43,826 bases of DNA from an uncultured Bacteroidales bacterium. GTDB taxonomy: Bacteria; Bacteroidota; Bacteroidia; Bacteroidales; UBA932. A model generated the notes under the pieces. The model made no database searches and had not been told where the DNA came from. It saw only the letters and a list, made by a program, of their open reading frames with translations. A program made the position numbers and the translations under genes. This document shows positions 26,136 to 33,504 of this stretch, in pieces. Within the stretch, counting starts at the first letter, position 1. The number at the start of each line of letters is the position of its first letter. The stretch lies in assembly GCA_934725575.1 (NCBI GenBank), contig CAKVCK010000028.1, positions 1-43,826 of the forward strand, given 5' to 3'.

Positions 26136-27473
26136 CTAAGCCTGCTTTCCGCCGAGCCGCCGCAGATCCCGGCGGTAGCGTGTGTAGAAGAATATTCCTG
26201 CGAGGGTGAGTCCGATAGGGAAGCCTAGCCATATTCCGTGGATGCCGAGACTGGTCTTGAATCCGAGTATGTATGCCGACGGAATCGCAATGAGATAGTA
26301 GCTTACGAATGCCGCGTACATAATCGGCCTCACGTCCTGGATGCCTCGTAGCACATTGGCGAAGCAAAGCTGGAGCCCGTCTCCGAACTGGTAGGCGAAT
26401 AGCAGGAAGAACAGCGACACGGCCATAGCCGAGACCTCAGGGGAGTCCGTGAATATTCCCGCTGCCTGATAGCGGAAGCAGTACAGCAGGACCGAGAGCG
26501 TGGCGGAGATGCCGAGTGTCATAAAGTAGCCTTTCCGGGCATATTCCCGGACAGACTTGAAGTCTTTCCTGCCGAATGAGTTGCTGACAAGGATGGAGAC
26601 GGCGAACGAAAGTCCCTGCATCATCAGGAAGAAGAGTTGCGAGATGGTTATGACCACTTGGTGCGCGGCCAGTTGGATGACTCCGAGCCAACCAGCCATC
26701 ACCGCGGCGAAAGTGAATGTGGAGGATTCCAGCGCCATCTGTATGCCTACAGGGTAGCCCATCTTGAAAACCGCTTTCATCTCATTGCGTGAAAGGACCG
26801 CCTCCTTGATCGCGCGGGCATATTCATTCATCTTCTTTGACTTGAATATGAACACGGCGAACACGATCAGGATCAGCACTCTGGAGACGAGCGTGCTGAT
26901 GCCGGCTCCGGTGAGCCCCAATTCAGGAAAGCCCAGCTTGCCGTAGATCAGAACCCAGTTCCCGAATATGTTGAGCAGGTTCCCGATCATAAGCAGCGTC
27001 ATCGAGATCATCGGTTTGCATATTCCGTCGGTGAACTGCTTCAGGACGTTGAAGCCGAGGGCGAACAGGGTCGAGATTCCGACGATGACGAAATAAGGCT
27101 TGATGTAGGGCATCAGTTCCGGAGCCTGGCCGAAGCTGTCGAGATTGAAGTAGATGATTGTGAGGAGAATCAGGCTGATTCCACCGATGATTCCATTCGT
27201 GACGAGACCGTTCTTCACCGTTATTCCGATCCCTTTGACGTTCCCGGTCCCGTTGTCCGCACCGATCATCGGAGTCATTCCGGCGGCGAATCCCAACTCG
27301 GTCAGGATGAACAGGTTCATAACGTTGTTGACGAATGATGAGGCGGCCAGCTCATTGACGCTGTGCCATCCGATCATAATGTTGTCGGCAAACGCCAGTA
27401 TGATGACGCAAGCCTGTCCGAGCATAATCGGCAGTCCTATCCTGAGTATTTCCCTGATTTTCTTCATAGCCAT
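26136..27473 (-). CDS. MATE-family multidrug/toxin exporter
   Basis: 445 residues, about twelve transmembrane segments. The N-terminus IREILRIGLPIMLGQACVIILAFADNIMIGW matches MATE helices 1-2, and the repeat half begins near AVFKMGYPVGIQMALESSTFTFAAVMAGWLG. The NorM/DinF-type fold exports organic cations or toxins using Na+ or H+ gradients from the inner membrane. It converges with the GH94 remnant (38 bp gap) and lies downstream of the RNase G gene, separated by a terminator. A start at 27467 (MKKIREIL) is equally possible. The substrate cannot be predicted. Confidence 0.88.
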   Translation of the reverse strand: MAMKKIREILRIGLPIMLGQACVIILAFADNIMIGWHSVNELAASSFVNNVMNLFILTELGFAAGMTPMIGADNGTGNVKGIGITVKNGLVTNGIIGGISLILLTIIYFNLDSFGQAPELMPYIKPYFVIVGISTLFALGFNVLKQFTDGICKPMISMTLLMIGNLLNIFGNWVLIYGKLGFPELGLTGAGISTLVSRVLILIVFAVFIFKSKKMNEYARAIKEAVLSRNEMKAVFKMGYPVGIQMALESSTFTFAAVMAGWLGVIQLAAHQVVITISQLFFLMMQGLSFAVSILVSNSFGRKDFKSVREYARKGYFMTLGISATLSVLLYCFRYQAAGIFTDSPEVSAMAVSLFFLLFAYQFGDGLQLCFANVLRGIQDVRPIMYAAFVSYYLIAIPSAYILGFKTSLGIHGIWLGFPIGLTLAGIFFYTRYRRDLRRLGGKQA

Positions 27474-27507
27474 TATGTTGATGGAGCAGGACGCTCCGGA
27501 GAAGAAA

Positions 27508-27533
27508 AAAGGGGACTAAAGCCTGTCCCCTTT
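27508..27533 (-). terminator. Rho-independent terminator overlapping the RNase G stop
   Basis: AAAGGGGAC (27508-27516) pairs with GTCCCCTTT (27525-27533). On the minus strand the hairpin is followed by a T-run. The RNase G stop codon (27516-27518) lies inside the hairpin. Confidence 0.7.
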
Positions 27534-29087
27534 CTCATCATAAAGTTCATTCTGCAGAACTGTGAAGTCGGTCACCTCGACAAGGTTGATCCGACATTTG
27601 TACTTTTTTCTCCACTTCCCGACAAATGATTTGTCCGAGAGCATCGCTGCCCCGCGTTTCAGGTAGGCTCCCAGGATCGGGCTGACCTTCAGAGTCAGGT
27701 CTGTCTTGCCGTGCTCCACGCAGTAGGCGATGTTCCGCTCGATCTGCTCGTCGATCACAGCGCTTGAGGAAATCTTGCCGGTGCCGTGGCACACAGGACA
27801 GACCTCCGCGGTGTTGATCTCGGTCACCGGGCGGATTCTCTGCCGGGTGATCTGCATCAGGCCGAATTTGGTGAGAGGGAGGACGTTGTGCTTCGCGCGG
27901 TCGCTCTCCATAAGCGACTGCATATACTTGTGAAGCTCGTTGCGGTGCTCGCCGGATTCCATATCGATGAAATCCACGATCACTATTCCTCCCATATCCC
28001 TCAGTCTGAGCTGCCGGGCGATCTCTTCCGCCGCGATCTTGTTGACCTCGAAGGTGTTCTCCTCCTGGTTGTCGGTCTTGGAGCGGATGCCGCTGTTCAC
28101 ATCGATCACATTGAGGGCCTCGGTCGTCTCAATGACCAGATAGGCTCCCTGCTTCATCGGCACCACCTTGCCGAACGAACTCTTGATCTGTCTTGTGACC
28201 TCGAAATGGTCGAAGATCGGATCCTTGCCGTTGTACAGCTTAACGATCTTTTCCTGATCGGGAGAGATCAAGGAAATATACTTCTTTGTCTCCTCGAACA
28301 CGTTCTCATTGTTGACATAGATGTTCGAGAACGAGTCGTTCAGGAGGTCCCTGAGGATTGTGGTGGTCTTGCTGTACTCTGTGAAAAGCAGCTGGACACT
28401 CTTGGATTTGGCGATTTTCTGCCACGAAGACTCCCATTTCTCAATGAGGGACTTGAGCTCGGCCACAAGGACCGCCGCGTTCTTGCCTTCGGCCGCCGTG
28501 CGGATGATGGCTCCGTAGTTCTTCGGGAGAATGCTCTTGACAAGGGTCTCAAGCCTTCTTTTCTCTTCCTTTGAAGAGATCTTTTGGGAAACGCTTACCT
28601 TCTCTGCGAAGGGAATCAGTACAATGTTGCGTCCTGCCAATGAAATTTCCGCTGTCAGTCGTGACCCTTTCGTGGAGATCGGTTCCTTGACAATCTGCAC
28701 TATCATCATCTGCCCGGGCTTCAGCACGTTCTCGATGCGTCCCTCCTTTTCGAGGATCGGGCCGATCTTGATGCTCGAATAGAGTGTGCCGAGATCCGTG
28801 TTCGGATTGCTCCTGCGCACAAACTCATCGAACGGGGTGAAGTAGAGCCCCAGGTCCAGATAATGAACGAATGCTTCCTTCTTGTCTCCGATGTCCACAA
28901 AGGCAGCGTTGAGCGCAGGAAGAATCTTCTTCACTTTCCCCAGGTAAACATCCCCGACGGAAAAACTGTGCCCCTTGCTGGACTCCTTGTTGAGTTCAAT
29001 CAGCCGATGGTTTTCCATCAGCGCGATGTGAACCTCGGTCGATGTGACATCGACGATCAGATCTTTTTCTGATTTTTCTGACTCCAT
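27516..29087 (-). CDS. rng: Ribonuclease E/G
   Basis: 523 residues, RNase G-length without the long RNase E scaffold tail. An S1 RNA-binding domain is near the N-terminus (GDVYLGKVKKILPALNAAFVDIGDKKEAFVHYLDL). The catalytic DNase I-like region has VIDVNSGIRS and FIDMESGEHRNEL with the metal-binding aspartates. A Zn-link-like CPVCHGTGK lies near the C-terminus. It is a single-strand-specific endoribonuclease for rRNA maturation and mRNA decay. It follows HU and the mS38-like gene on the same strand, but a terminator at 29144-29178 separates them; TAATTTTG on the minus strand (29136-29143) may be its own -7 box. Confidence 0.95.
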   Translation of the reverse strand: MESEKSEKDLIVDVTSTEVHIALMENHRLIELNKESSKGHSFSVGDVYLGKVKKILPALNAAFVDIGDKKEAFVHYLDLGLYFTPFDEFVRRSNPNTDLGTLYSSIKIGPILEKEGRIENVLKPGQMMIVQIVKEPISTKGSRLTAEISLAGRNIVLIPFAEKVSVSQKISSKEEKRRLETLVKSILPKNYGAIIRTAAEGKNAAVLVAELKSLIEKWESSWQKIAKSKSVQLLFTEYSKTTTILRDLLNDSFSNIYVNNENVFEETKKYISLISPDQEKIVKLYNGKDPIFDHFEVTRQIKSSFGKVVPMKQGAYLVIETTEALNVIDVNSGIRSKTDNQEENTFEVNKIAAEEIARQLRLRDMGGIVIVDFIDMESGEHRNELHKYMQSLMESDRAKHNVLPLTKFGLMQITRQRIRPVTEINTAEVCPVCHGTGKISSSAVIDEQIERNIAYCVEHGKTDLTLKVSPILGAYLKRGAAMLSDKSFVGKWRKKYKCRINLVEVTDFTVLQNELYDEKGDRL

Positions 29088-29112
29088 AAGGAAATAACAA
29101 TGGTAATGTGTA

Positions 29113-29129
29113 ATTGGCGGCGCGCCAAT
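29113..29129 (-). repeat. Inverted repeat in the RNase G leader
   Basis: ATTGGCG (29113-29119) and CGCCAAT (29123-29129) are perfect 7-bp arms around a 3-nt loop, 26 bp upstream of the RNase G start on the minus strand. It could be a leader hairpin; RNase E-type genes in other bacteria are autoregulated through their leaders, but that role here is inference. Confidence 0.45.
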
Positions 29130-29143
29130 GTTTTACAAAATTA

Positions 29144-29178
29144 AAAAAGGCTGTCCGGCACTTCCGGTCAGCCTTTTT
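29144..29178. terminator. Bidirectional-looking terminator after the HU/mS38 operon
   Basis: AAAAAGGCTG (29144-29153) and CAGCCTTTTT (29169-29178) form a perfect 10-bp stem, with CCGG/CCGG pairing possible inside the loop and a T-run at the end on both strands. Confidence 0.78.
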
Positions 29179-29189
29179 CTTCTAGCAGA

Positions 29190-29204
29190 CTGCTAAAATG
29201 GCAG
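29190..29204. repeat. CTGCTAAAATGGCAG near-palindrome
   Basis: Fifteen-base near-palindrome between the terminator and the mS38-like gene. It differs at one base from the perfect palindrome CTGCCAAAATGGCAG at 29779-29793 upstream of lon, 590 bp away. Confidence 0.4.
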
Positions 29205-29217
29205 GCACAGAAGCAAT

Positions 29218-29307
29218 TTACTTCTTCTTGTGTCTGTTCTTGCGCAAGCGTTTTTTACGCTTGTGCGTCGACATCTTATGTCTCTTTCTTTTCTTTCCGC
29301 TTGGCAT
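29218..29307 (-). CDS. mS38/COX24-like small basic ribosome-associated protein
   Basis: A 29-codon gene below usual annotation cut-offs. The product begins MPSGKKRKRHKMSTHKRKKR and ends in RHKKK; nearly every residue is Lys, Arg or His. This is the AURKAIP1/COX24-domain (mS38-like) peptide widely conserved in Bacteroidota, whose mitochondrial relative is a small-subunit ribosomal protein. It is expected to bind rRNA. The start ATG (29305-29307) is 18 bp after the HU stop, and a strong terminator follows, so it is almost certainly cotranscribed with HU. Conservation of this exact sequence type is what makes me confident despite the size. Confidence 0.85.
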   Translation of the reverse strand: MPSGKKRKRHKMSTHKRKKRLRKNRHKKK

Positions 29308-29325
29308 AGTAAAAAAGATTTAAAA

Positions 29326-29607
29326 TTATTTTTCCTCCTTGACTGCGTTCACGAAGATCTTCGCTGGCTTGAAGGCCGGGATGTCGTGTGCAGGGATGGT
29401 CATAGTTGTCTTCTTGGTGATGTTTCTGGCTGCCTTCTTGGCTCTGTGCTTAACGATGAAGCTGCCGAATCCGCGGAGGTACACAGGCTCTTTCCTGATG
29501 ATAGAACCCTTAACTGTGTCCATAAACGCCTCGATAACGGACTGAACTGCGATTTTCTCGATTCCGGTTGACTTTGCAACCTCATTCACGATTTCTGCCT
29601 TTGTCAT
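29326..29607 (-). CDS. HU-family DNA-binding protein
   Basis: 93 residues: MTKAEIVNEVAKSTGIEK, then VQSVIEAFMDTVK, the beta-arm start VYLRGFGSFIVKHRAKKAARN, and IPAHDIPAFKPAK, the standard HU/IHF fold with the intercalating Pro region. HU bends and compacts DNA as a dimer. A consensus promoter lies at 29666-29696, and a perfect 9-bp inverted repeat begins just after its -7 box, suggesting leader control or an operator. The mS38-like gene follows 18 bp downstream. Length is normal for a canonical HU, unlike the longer Bacteroidota HU variants. Confidence 0.95.
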   Translation of the reverse strand: MTKAEIVNEVAKSTGIEKIAVQSVIEAFMDTVKGSIIRKEPVYLRGFGSFIVKHRAKKAARNITKKTTMTIPAHDIPAFKPAKIFVNAVKEEK

Positions 29608-29641
29608 AATTTATTAATATTTATTAGGATATACCATATAA

Positions 29642-29664
29642 ATCCCCAAAGTTCGTTTGGGGAT
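29642..29664 (-). promoter_or_regulatory. Inverted repeat over the HU transcription start
   Basis: ATCCCCAAA (29642-29650) and TTTGGGGAT (29656-29664) are perfect 9-bp arms around GTTCG. The element starts one base after the HU -7 box, so it is either an operator or a hairpin at the extreme 5' end of the mRNA. Confidence 0.6.
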
Positions 29665-29665
29665 G

Positions 29666-29696
29666 CAAAAATAGACTTATTTTTTTAATATTCAAA
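29666..29696 (-). promoter_or_regulatory. Promoter of the HU/mS38 operon
   Basis: On the minus strand: TTTG (29693-29696), 19-nt spacer, TATTTTTG (29666-29673), a full Bacteroidota consensus. Confidence 0.72.
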
Positions 29697-29778
29697 ATCA
29701 GATACATAAATAATTCAATAGTTTTTTCTGGCACGGTGATTGACCATATTCATTGCCGCGCTTGAAATGGCCTGTTTT

Positions 29779-29793
29779 CTGCCAAAATGGCAG
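29779..29793 (+). promoter_or_regulatory. Perfect palindrome upstream of lon
   Basis: CTGCCA-AAA-TGGCAG, 6-bp arms with a 3-nt centre, ending 29 bp before the lon ATG. Its position suggests an operator or stress-response element for lon. A near-identical copy is at 29190-29204. Confidence 0.5.
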
Positions 29794-29822
29794 TAGGGCT
29801 CTCGGCGCTTGGAGGAGATATT

Positions 29823-32231
29823 ATGAACACGAACAACAATAAAGATTTATTCTTCCCGGCAACGGCGGAAGTGAACATAATCCCTGTGGTTCAGGGAGAT
29901 GAGCAGATTAAGGTGGAGGCCGGAGACCTCCCGGAGACATTGCCGATCCTCGCCTTGAGGAACGCGGTGCTGTTCCCGGGAATGGTCTATCCTGTCACTA
30001 TCGGGCGGCAGAAGTCGATAACTTTGATAAAAGAGGCTGAAAGACGCGATTCTTTCATCGGAGCCGTCCCTCAGGTGGATGTGTCCGTTGAGGACCCAGG
30101 GGAGAAGGATCTCTATGAATATGGTACCGTCGCCCGTGTGATGAAGGTCCTTGAGATGCCGGACGGCACGATCACGGCGATTATCCAAGGTGTGAAACGT
30201 ATTCAGGTGACCGGTGTGGTCTCTCTGGAGCCATACATCACCGCGACCGTAAAGTATGTTGAGGACATCATCCCGGAGAACGACAACAGCACCAAGATGA
30301 TCGCCGAATCCTTGAAGGAGAAGGCCGCGGTCATCATAAAGTCCTCGTCCTTCGCTCCTAAAGAGGCGGTGGGGGCTCTCAAGTCCATTGACAATTACGC
30401 TTTCCTTGTGAACTTCATCGCCACCACAGTCGAGATCGAGAACTTTATGGAGAAGGTGCAGCTGCTCGGGATCGACGACATCACAGTCAGGGCGATGAAG
30501 CTTCTGCAAGTGCTTGACACCCAGATCCAACTCCTGAAGATCAAGCAGGAGATCAACCAGAAGGTAAAGAGCGACATCGACCAGCAGCAGAGGGAATATT
30601 ACCTTAACAACCAGCTTCGTACAATCCAGGAGGAGCTTGGAATGGACGAGGAGGAAGAGTTCGAGAAGTTCCGCGCGAAGGCCAAGACAAAGAAGTGGCC
30701 GGAGGCTGTCGGCAAGCAGTTCGAAAAGGAACTTGCGAAGCTTGAGAAGTACAATCCGTCCTCTCCGGACTACAGCATCCAGTACAACTACATCGAGTTC
30801 CTGCTCGATCTGCCTTGGGGCGAGATGTCAAAGGACAACCTCGACCTGAAGCACGCCCAGAAAGTCCTGGACAGTGATCACTATGGCCTTGATACTGTGA
30901 AGGAAAGAATCATTGAATATCTTGCCGTCCTCAAGCTGAAAGGGAATATGAAGTCCCCGATCCTGTGCCTCTACGGGCCTCCGGGAGTCGGCAAGACCAG
31001 CCTCGGCAAATCCATAGCCAAGGCCTTGGGCAGGAAATATGTCCGCATCGCCCTCGGTGGTATGCACGATGAGGCGGAGCTGCGTGGCCATAGGAAAACC
31101 TATGTCGGTGCCCTTCCTGGACGTATTCTTAACGGAATCGACAAGGCCGGCACCTCCAACCCGGTCATCGTCTTGGACGAGATCGACAAGGTTGGCAACG
31201 ACTATAAGGGAGACCCGTCGTCCGCTCTTTTGGAAGTGCTTGACCCTGAGCAGAACGTGGAGTTCCACGACAACTATCTGGACATCGACTACGACCTGTC
31301 CAACGTCCTGTTCATCACCACGGCGAACAACATCTCCACGATCCAGTCCGCCCTGCTCGACAGGATGGAACTGATCAATGTCACCGGTTACCTGGCCGAG
31401 GAAAAGATGGAGATCGCCAAGCGTTACCTTGTGCCTAAACAGCTGGAGGAGCACGGAATAGGCAAGAAGGAACTTCGCATCGACAAGGCTGCGCTGGAGA
31501 AGATCATCGATGAATATACCCACGAGTCCGGTGTCCGTGGCCTTGAGAAGCAGATCGCGAAGATCGCCCGTGTGACAGCCAAGAAGATCGCCCTCGGCGA
31601 GGACTATCCGTCTGTCATCAAGAAGGAGCATCTCAAGGAATATCTCGGACTGCCGACCAATTTCCACGACCTTCAGAAAGGCAATGAGGCTCCGGGAGTT
31701 GTGACCGGCCTGGCCTGGACGCAGATGGGTGGAGAGATCCTGTTTGTGGAGAGTTCGGTAAGCAACGGCAAGGGTGTGATGACGATGACCGGTAATCTTG
31801 GCGATGTGATGAAGGAATCAGCCACGATTGCCTACCAGTACATCAAGGCTCATCCTCAACTTGCCAAAATGACATCCGAGGAGTTCGGCGCGAAGGACAT
31901 CCACGTCCACGTTCCTGAGGGAGCCGTGCCTAAGGACGGTCCATCAGCCGGTATAACTATGGTCAGCTCAATGGTTTCCGCCCTGCGTGGCGAGGCAGTG
32001 AAGGCTGGAATTGCGATGACCGGTGAGATGACGCTGAGGGGCCGTGTGCTTCCTGTCGGCGGCATCAAGGAGAAGATCCTTGCCGCGAAACGGGCTGGAG
32101 TGACCGAGATCGTGATCTCCGAGGACAACCGCAAGGATGTCGAGGACATCAAGCCGATCTATGTCGAGGGCCTGTCGTTCCACTATGTCAAGAACATTGA
32201 CGACGTGATTTCGTACATATTCAAAGATTAA
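29823..32231 (+). CDS. lon: ATP-dependent protease Lon
   Basis: 802 residues. The N-terminal substrate-recognition (LAN) domain begins LPILALRNAVLFPGMVYPVTIG, followed by a coiled linker (QREYYLNNQLRTIQEELG), Walker A GPPGVGKTSLGKS, Walker B VIVLDEIDKVG, and the protease domain with the catalytic Ser in PKDGPSAGITM and the Lys-containing GGIKEKILAAKRAG. Lon degrades misfolded and regulatory proteins in the cytoplasm. I start at ATG 29823 because an unusually good Shine-Dalgarno (GGAGGAG, ~5 nt spacing) precedes it; the open frame 36 nt further upstream would cross the palindrome. It is divergent from HU. Confidence 0.96.
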   Translation: MNTNNNKDLFFPATAEVNIIPVVQGDEQIKVEAGDLPETLPILALRNAVLFPGMVYPVTIGRQKSITLIKEAERRDSFIGAVPQVDVSVEDPGEKDLYEYGTVARVMKVLEMPDGTITAIIQGVKRIQVTGVVSLEPYITATVKYVEDIIPENDNSTKMIAESLKEKAAVIIKSSSFAPKEAVGALKSIDNYAFLVNFIATTVEIENFMEKVQLLGIDDITVRAMKLLQVLDTQIQLLKIKQEINQKVKSDIDQQQREYYLNNQLRTIQEELGMDEEEEFEKFRAKAKTKKWPEAVGKQFEKELAKLEKYNPSSPDYSIQYNYIEFLLDLPWGEMSKDNLDLKHAQKVLDSDHYGLDTVKERIIEYLAVLKLKGNMKSPILCLYGPPGVGKTSLGKSIAKALGRKYVRIALGGMHDEAELRGHRKTYVGALPGRILNGIDKAGTSNPVIVLDEIDKVGNDYKGDPSSALLEVLDPEQNVEFHDNYLDIDYDLSNVLFITTANNISTIQSALLDRMELINVTGYLAEEKMEIAKRYLVPKQLEEHGIGKKELRIDKAALEKIIDEYTHESGVRGLEKQIAKIARVTAKKIALGEDYPSVIKKEHLKEYLGLPTNFHDLQKGNEAPGVVTGLAWTQMGGEILFVESSVSNGKGVMTMTGNLGDVMKESATIAYQYIKAHPQLAKMTSEEFGAKDIHVHVPEGAVPKDGPSAGITMVSSMVSALRGEAVKAGIAMTGEMTLRGRVLPVGGIKEKILAAKRAGVTEIVISEDNRKDVEDIKPIYVEGLSFHYVKNIDDVISYIFKD

Positions 32232-32327
32232 TTTCTATCTTAGCGGTCGTTAAGGAATCCCTAAGGAACAGCCGTCCCGTTCAAAGGTGTGGCAGGTTTC
32301 TATCACAGGATTGTCAGACACATCGTT

Positions 32328-32996
32328 ATGGACGTAAGGATAGAACAAAGTTGGAAAAAAGCGCTGCAAGGTGAGTTCGAGAAACCCTACTTTGCCGCGC
32401 TTGTGCGTTATCTGCACGGCGAGAAAGCGCAGGGAAAGGTGATCTTTCCTCCGGGACCGGAGATATTCAAGGCATTCGAGCTGACCCCGGTGGACCAGGT
32501 CAAGGTCGTGATCCTCGGGCAGGACCCCTACCACGGCTACGGTCAGGCGATGGGACTGAGTTTCTCGGTTCCGGACAACGTCCCCGCTCCGCCGTCCCTC
32601 AAGAACATATTCAAGGAGATTGAGGATGATCTTGGGGTCAGGATGAGCGGCCGTCCGAATCTGGAGAACTGGGCTCGGCAGGGTGTGCTGCTTCTGAACT
32701 CGATTCTGACCGTCCGTTCCGGTGAGGCGGCCTCGCACAGTGGGATAGGCTGGCAACAGTTCACCGATGCCGTTATCCGTTATATTTCAGATAATTGCAA
32801 CGGAGTCGTATTCCTTCTGTGGGGCAATTACGCCAGGAGCAAAAAGGAACTCATCGACACCTCTCGGCATTATGTGCTGGAGGCGGCGCATCCGTCCCCG
32901 CTGGCACGCGGGGCGTTTTTCGGCTGCCGTCACTTCTCAAGGACGAACGATATCCTCGTCAGTGAGGGCAAGACTCCGATCAACTGGCAACTATAA
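32328..32996 (+). CDS. ung: Uracil-DNA glycosylase, family 1
   Basis: 222 residues with the water-activating loop VVILGQDPYHGYGQAMGLSFS (catalytic Asp66), PPSLKNIFKEI, GVLLLNSILTVR, and the minor-groove loop AAHPSPLARGAFFGCRHFS with the catalytic His. It excises uracil from DNA to start base-excision repair. The open frame extends 13 codons upstream (from 32289), but MDVRIEQSWKKAL at 32328 fits the family start. It follows lon by 96 bp and precedes coaD. Confidence 0.96.
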   Translation: MDVRIEQSWKKALQGEFEKPYFAALVRYLHGEKAQGKVIFPPGPEIFKAFELTPVDQVKVVILGQDPYHGYGQAMGLSFSVPDNVPAPPSLKNIFKEIEDDLGVRMSGRPNLENWARQGVLLLNSILTVRSGEAASHSGIGWQQFTDAVIRYISDNCNGVVFLLWGNYARSKKELIDTSRHYVLEAAHPSPLARGAFFGCRHFSRTNDILVSEGKTPINWQL

Positions 32997-33033
32997 TACG
33001 GCTTGATGGCCGACCATATTCAAAGAATTTAAA

Positions 33034-33504
33034 ATGAATCGCATAGCATTGTTCCCTGGGTCCTTCGACCCGTTCACGTCAGGCCATCTGAATATTTTGA
33101 CAAGGGCCTTGACCATATTTGACGAGGTCATAGTGGCCGTGGGAATAAATCAGGACAAGCGCGGCTTCTTTTCGATGGAGCAGCGCGAGGACATCATCCG
33201 TCAGGCCACCCGTGGAATGGATGGCGTTAGAATCATTCATTATGAGGGGCTTACTATCGACATCTGCCGTGAGCTCGGAGTCCGCCACATTGTCAGGGGA
33301 GTGAGGAATATGACCGACTTCGACAACGAGCAGGCGATCGCCGACGCGAACCGTCATCTGGCTCCGGAGGTTGACACCATCATCATCCCTACCGCTCAGG
33401 AATATTCACATATATCGTCTTCGGCTGTGAGGGATGTAGTGCGCCATCACGGCGATCTGTCGCAGTTCATCCCGGAAGGGGTTGTGTTGCCGGAGGTCAG
33501 ATGA
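33034..33504 (+). CDS. coaD: Phosphopantetheine adenylyltransferase
   Basis: 156 residues with the nucleotidyltransferase motif FPGSFDPFTSGHLNIL (T/HxGH-like TSGH), the RGVRNMTDFDNE segment and the C-terminal ISSSAVRDVVRHHGDL. It makes dephospho-CoA from phosphopantetheine and ATP, the penultimate step in CoA synthesis. Its stop overlaps the next gene's start by 4 bp (ATGA), implying translational coupling with the thioredoxin-like protein. Length is normal. Confidence 0.97.
   Translation: MNRIALFPGSFDPFTSGHLNILTRALTIFDEVIVAVGINQDKRGFFSMEQREDIIRQATRGMDGVRIIHYEGLTIDICRELGVRHIVRGVRNMTDFDNEQAIADANRHLAPEVDTIIIPTAQEYSHISSSAVRDVVRHHGDLSQFIPEGVVLPEVR

Noticed and set aside
27786..28574. 262-codon plus-strand frame opposite RNase G
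   Set aside because: Antisense shadow of a conserved housekeeping gene.
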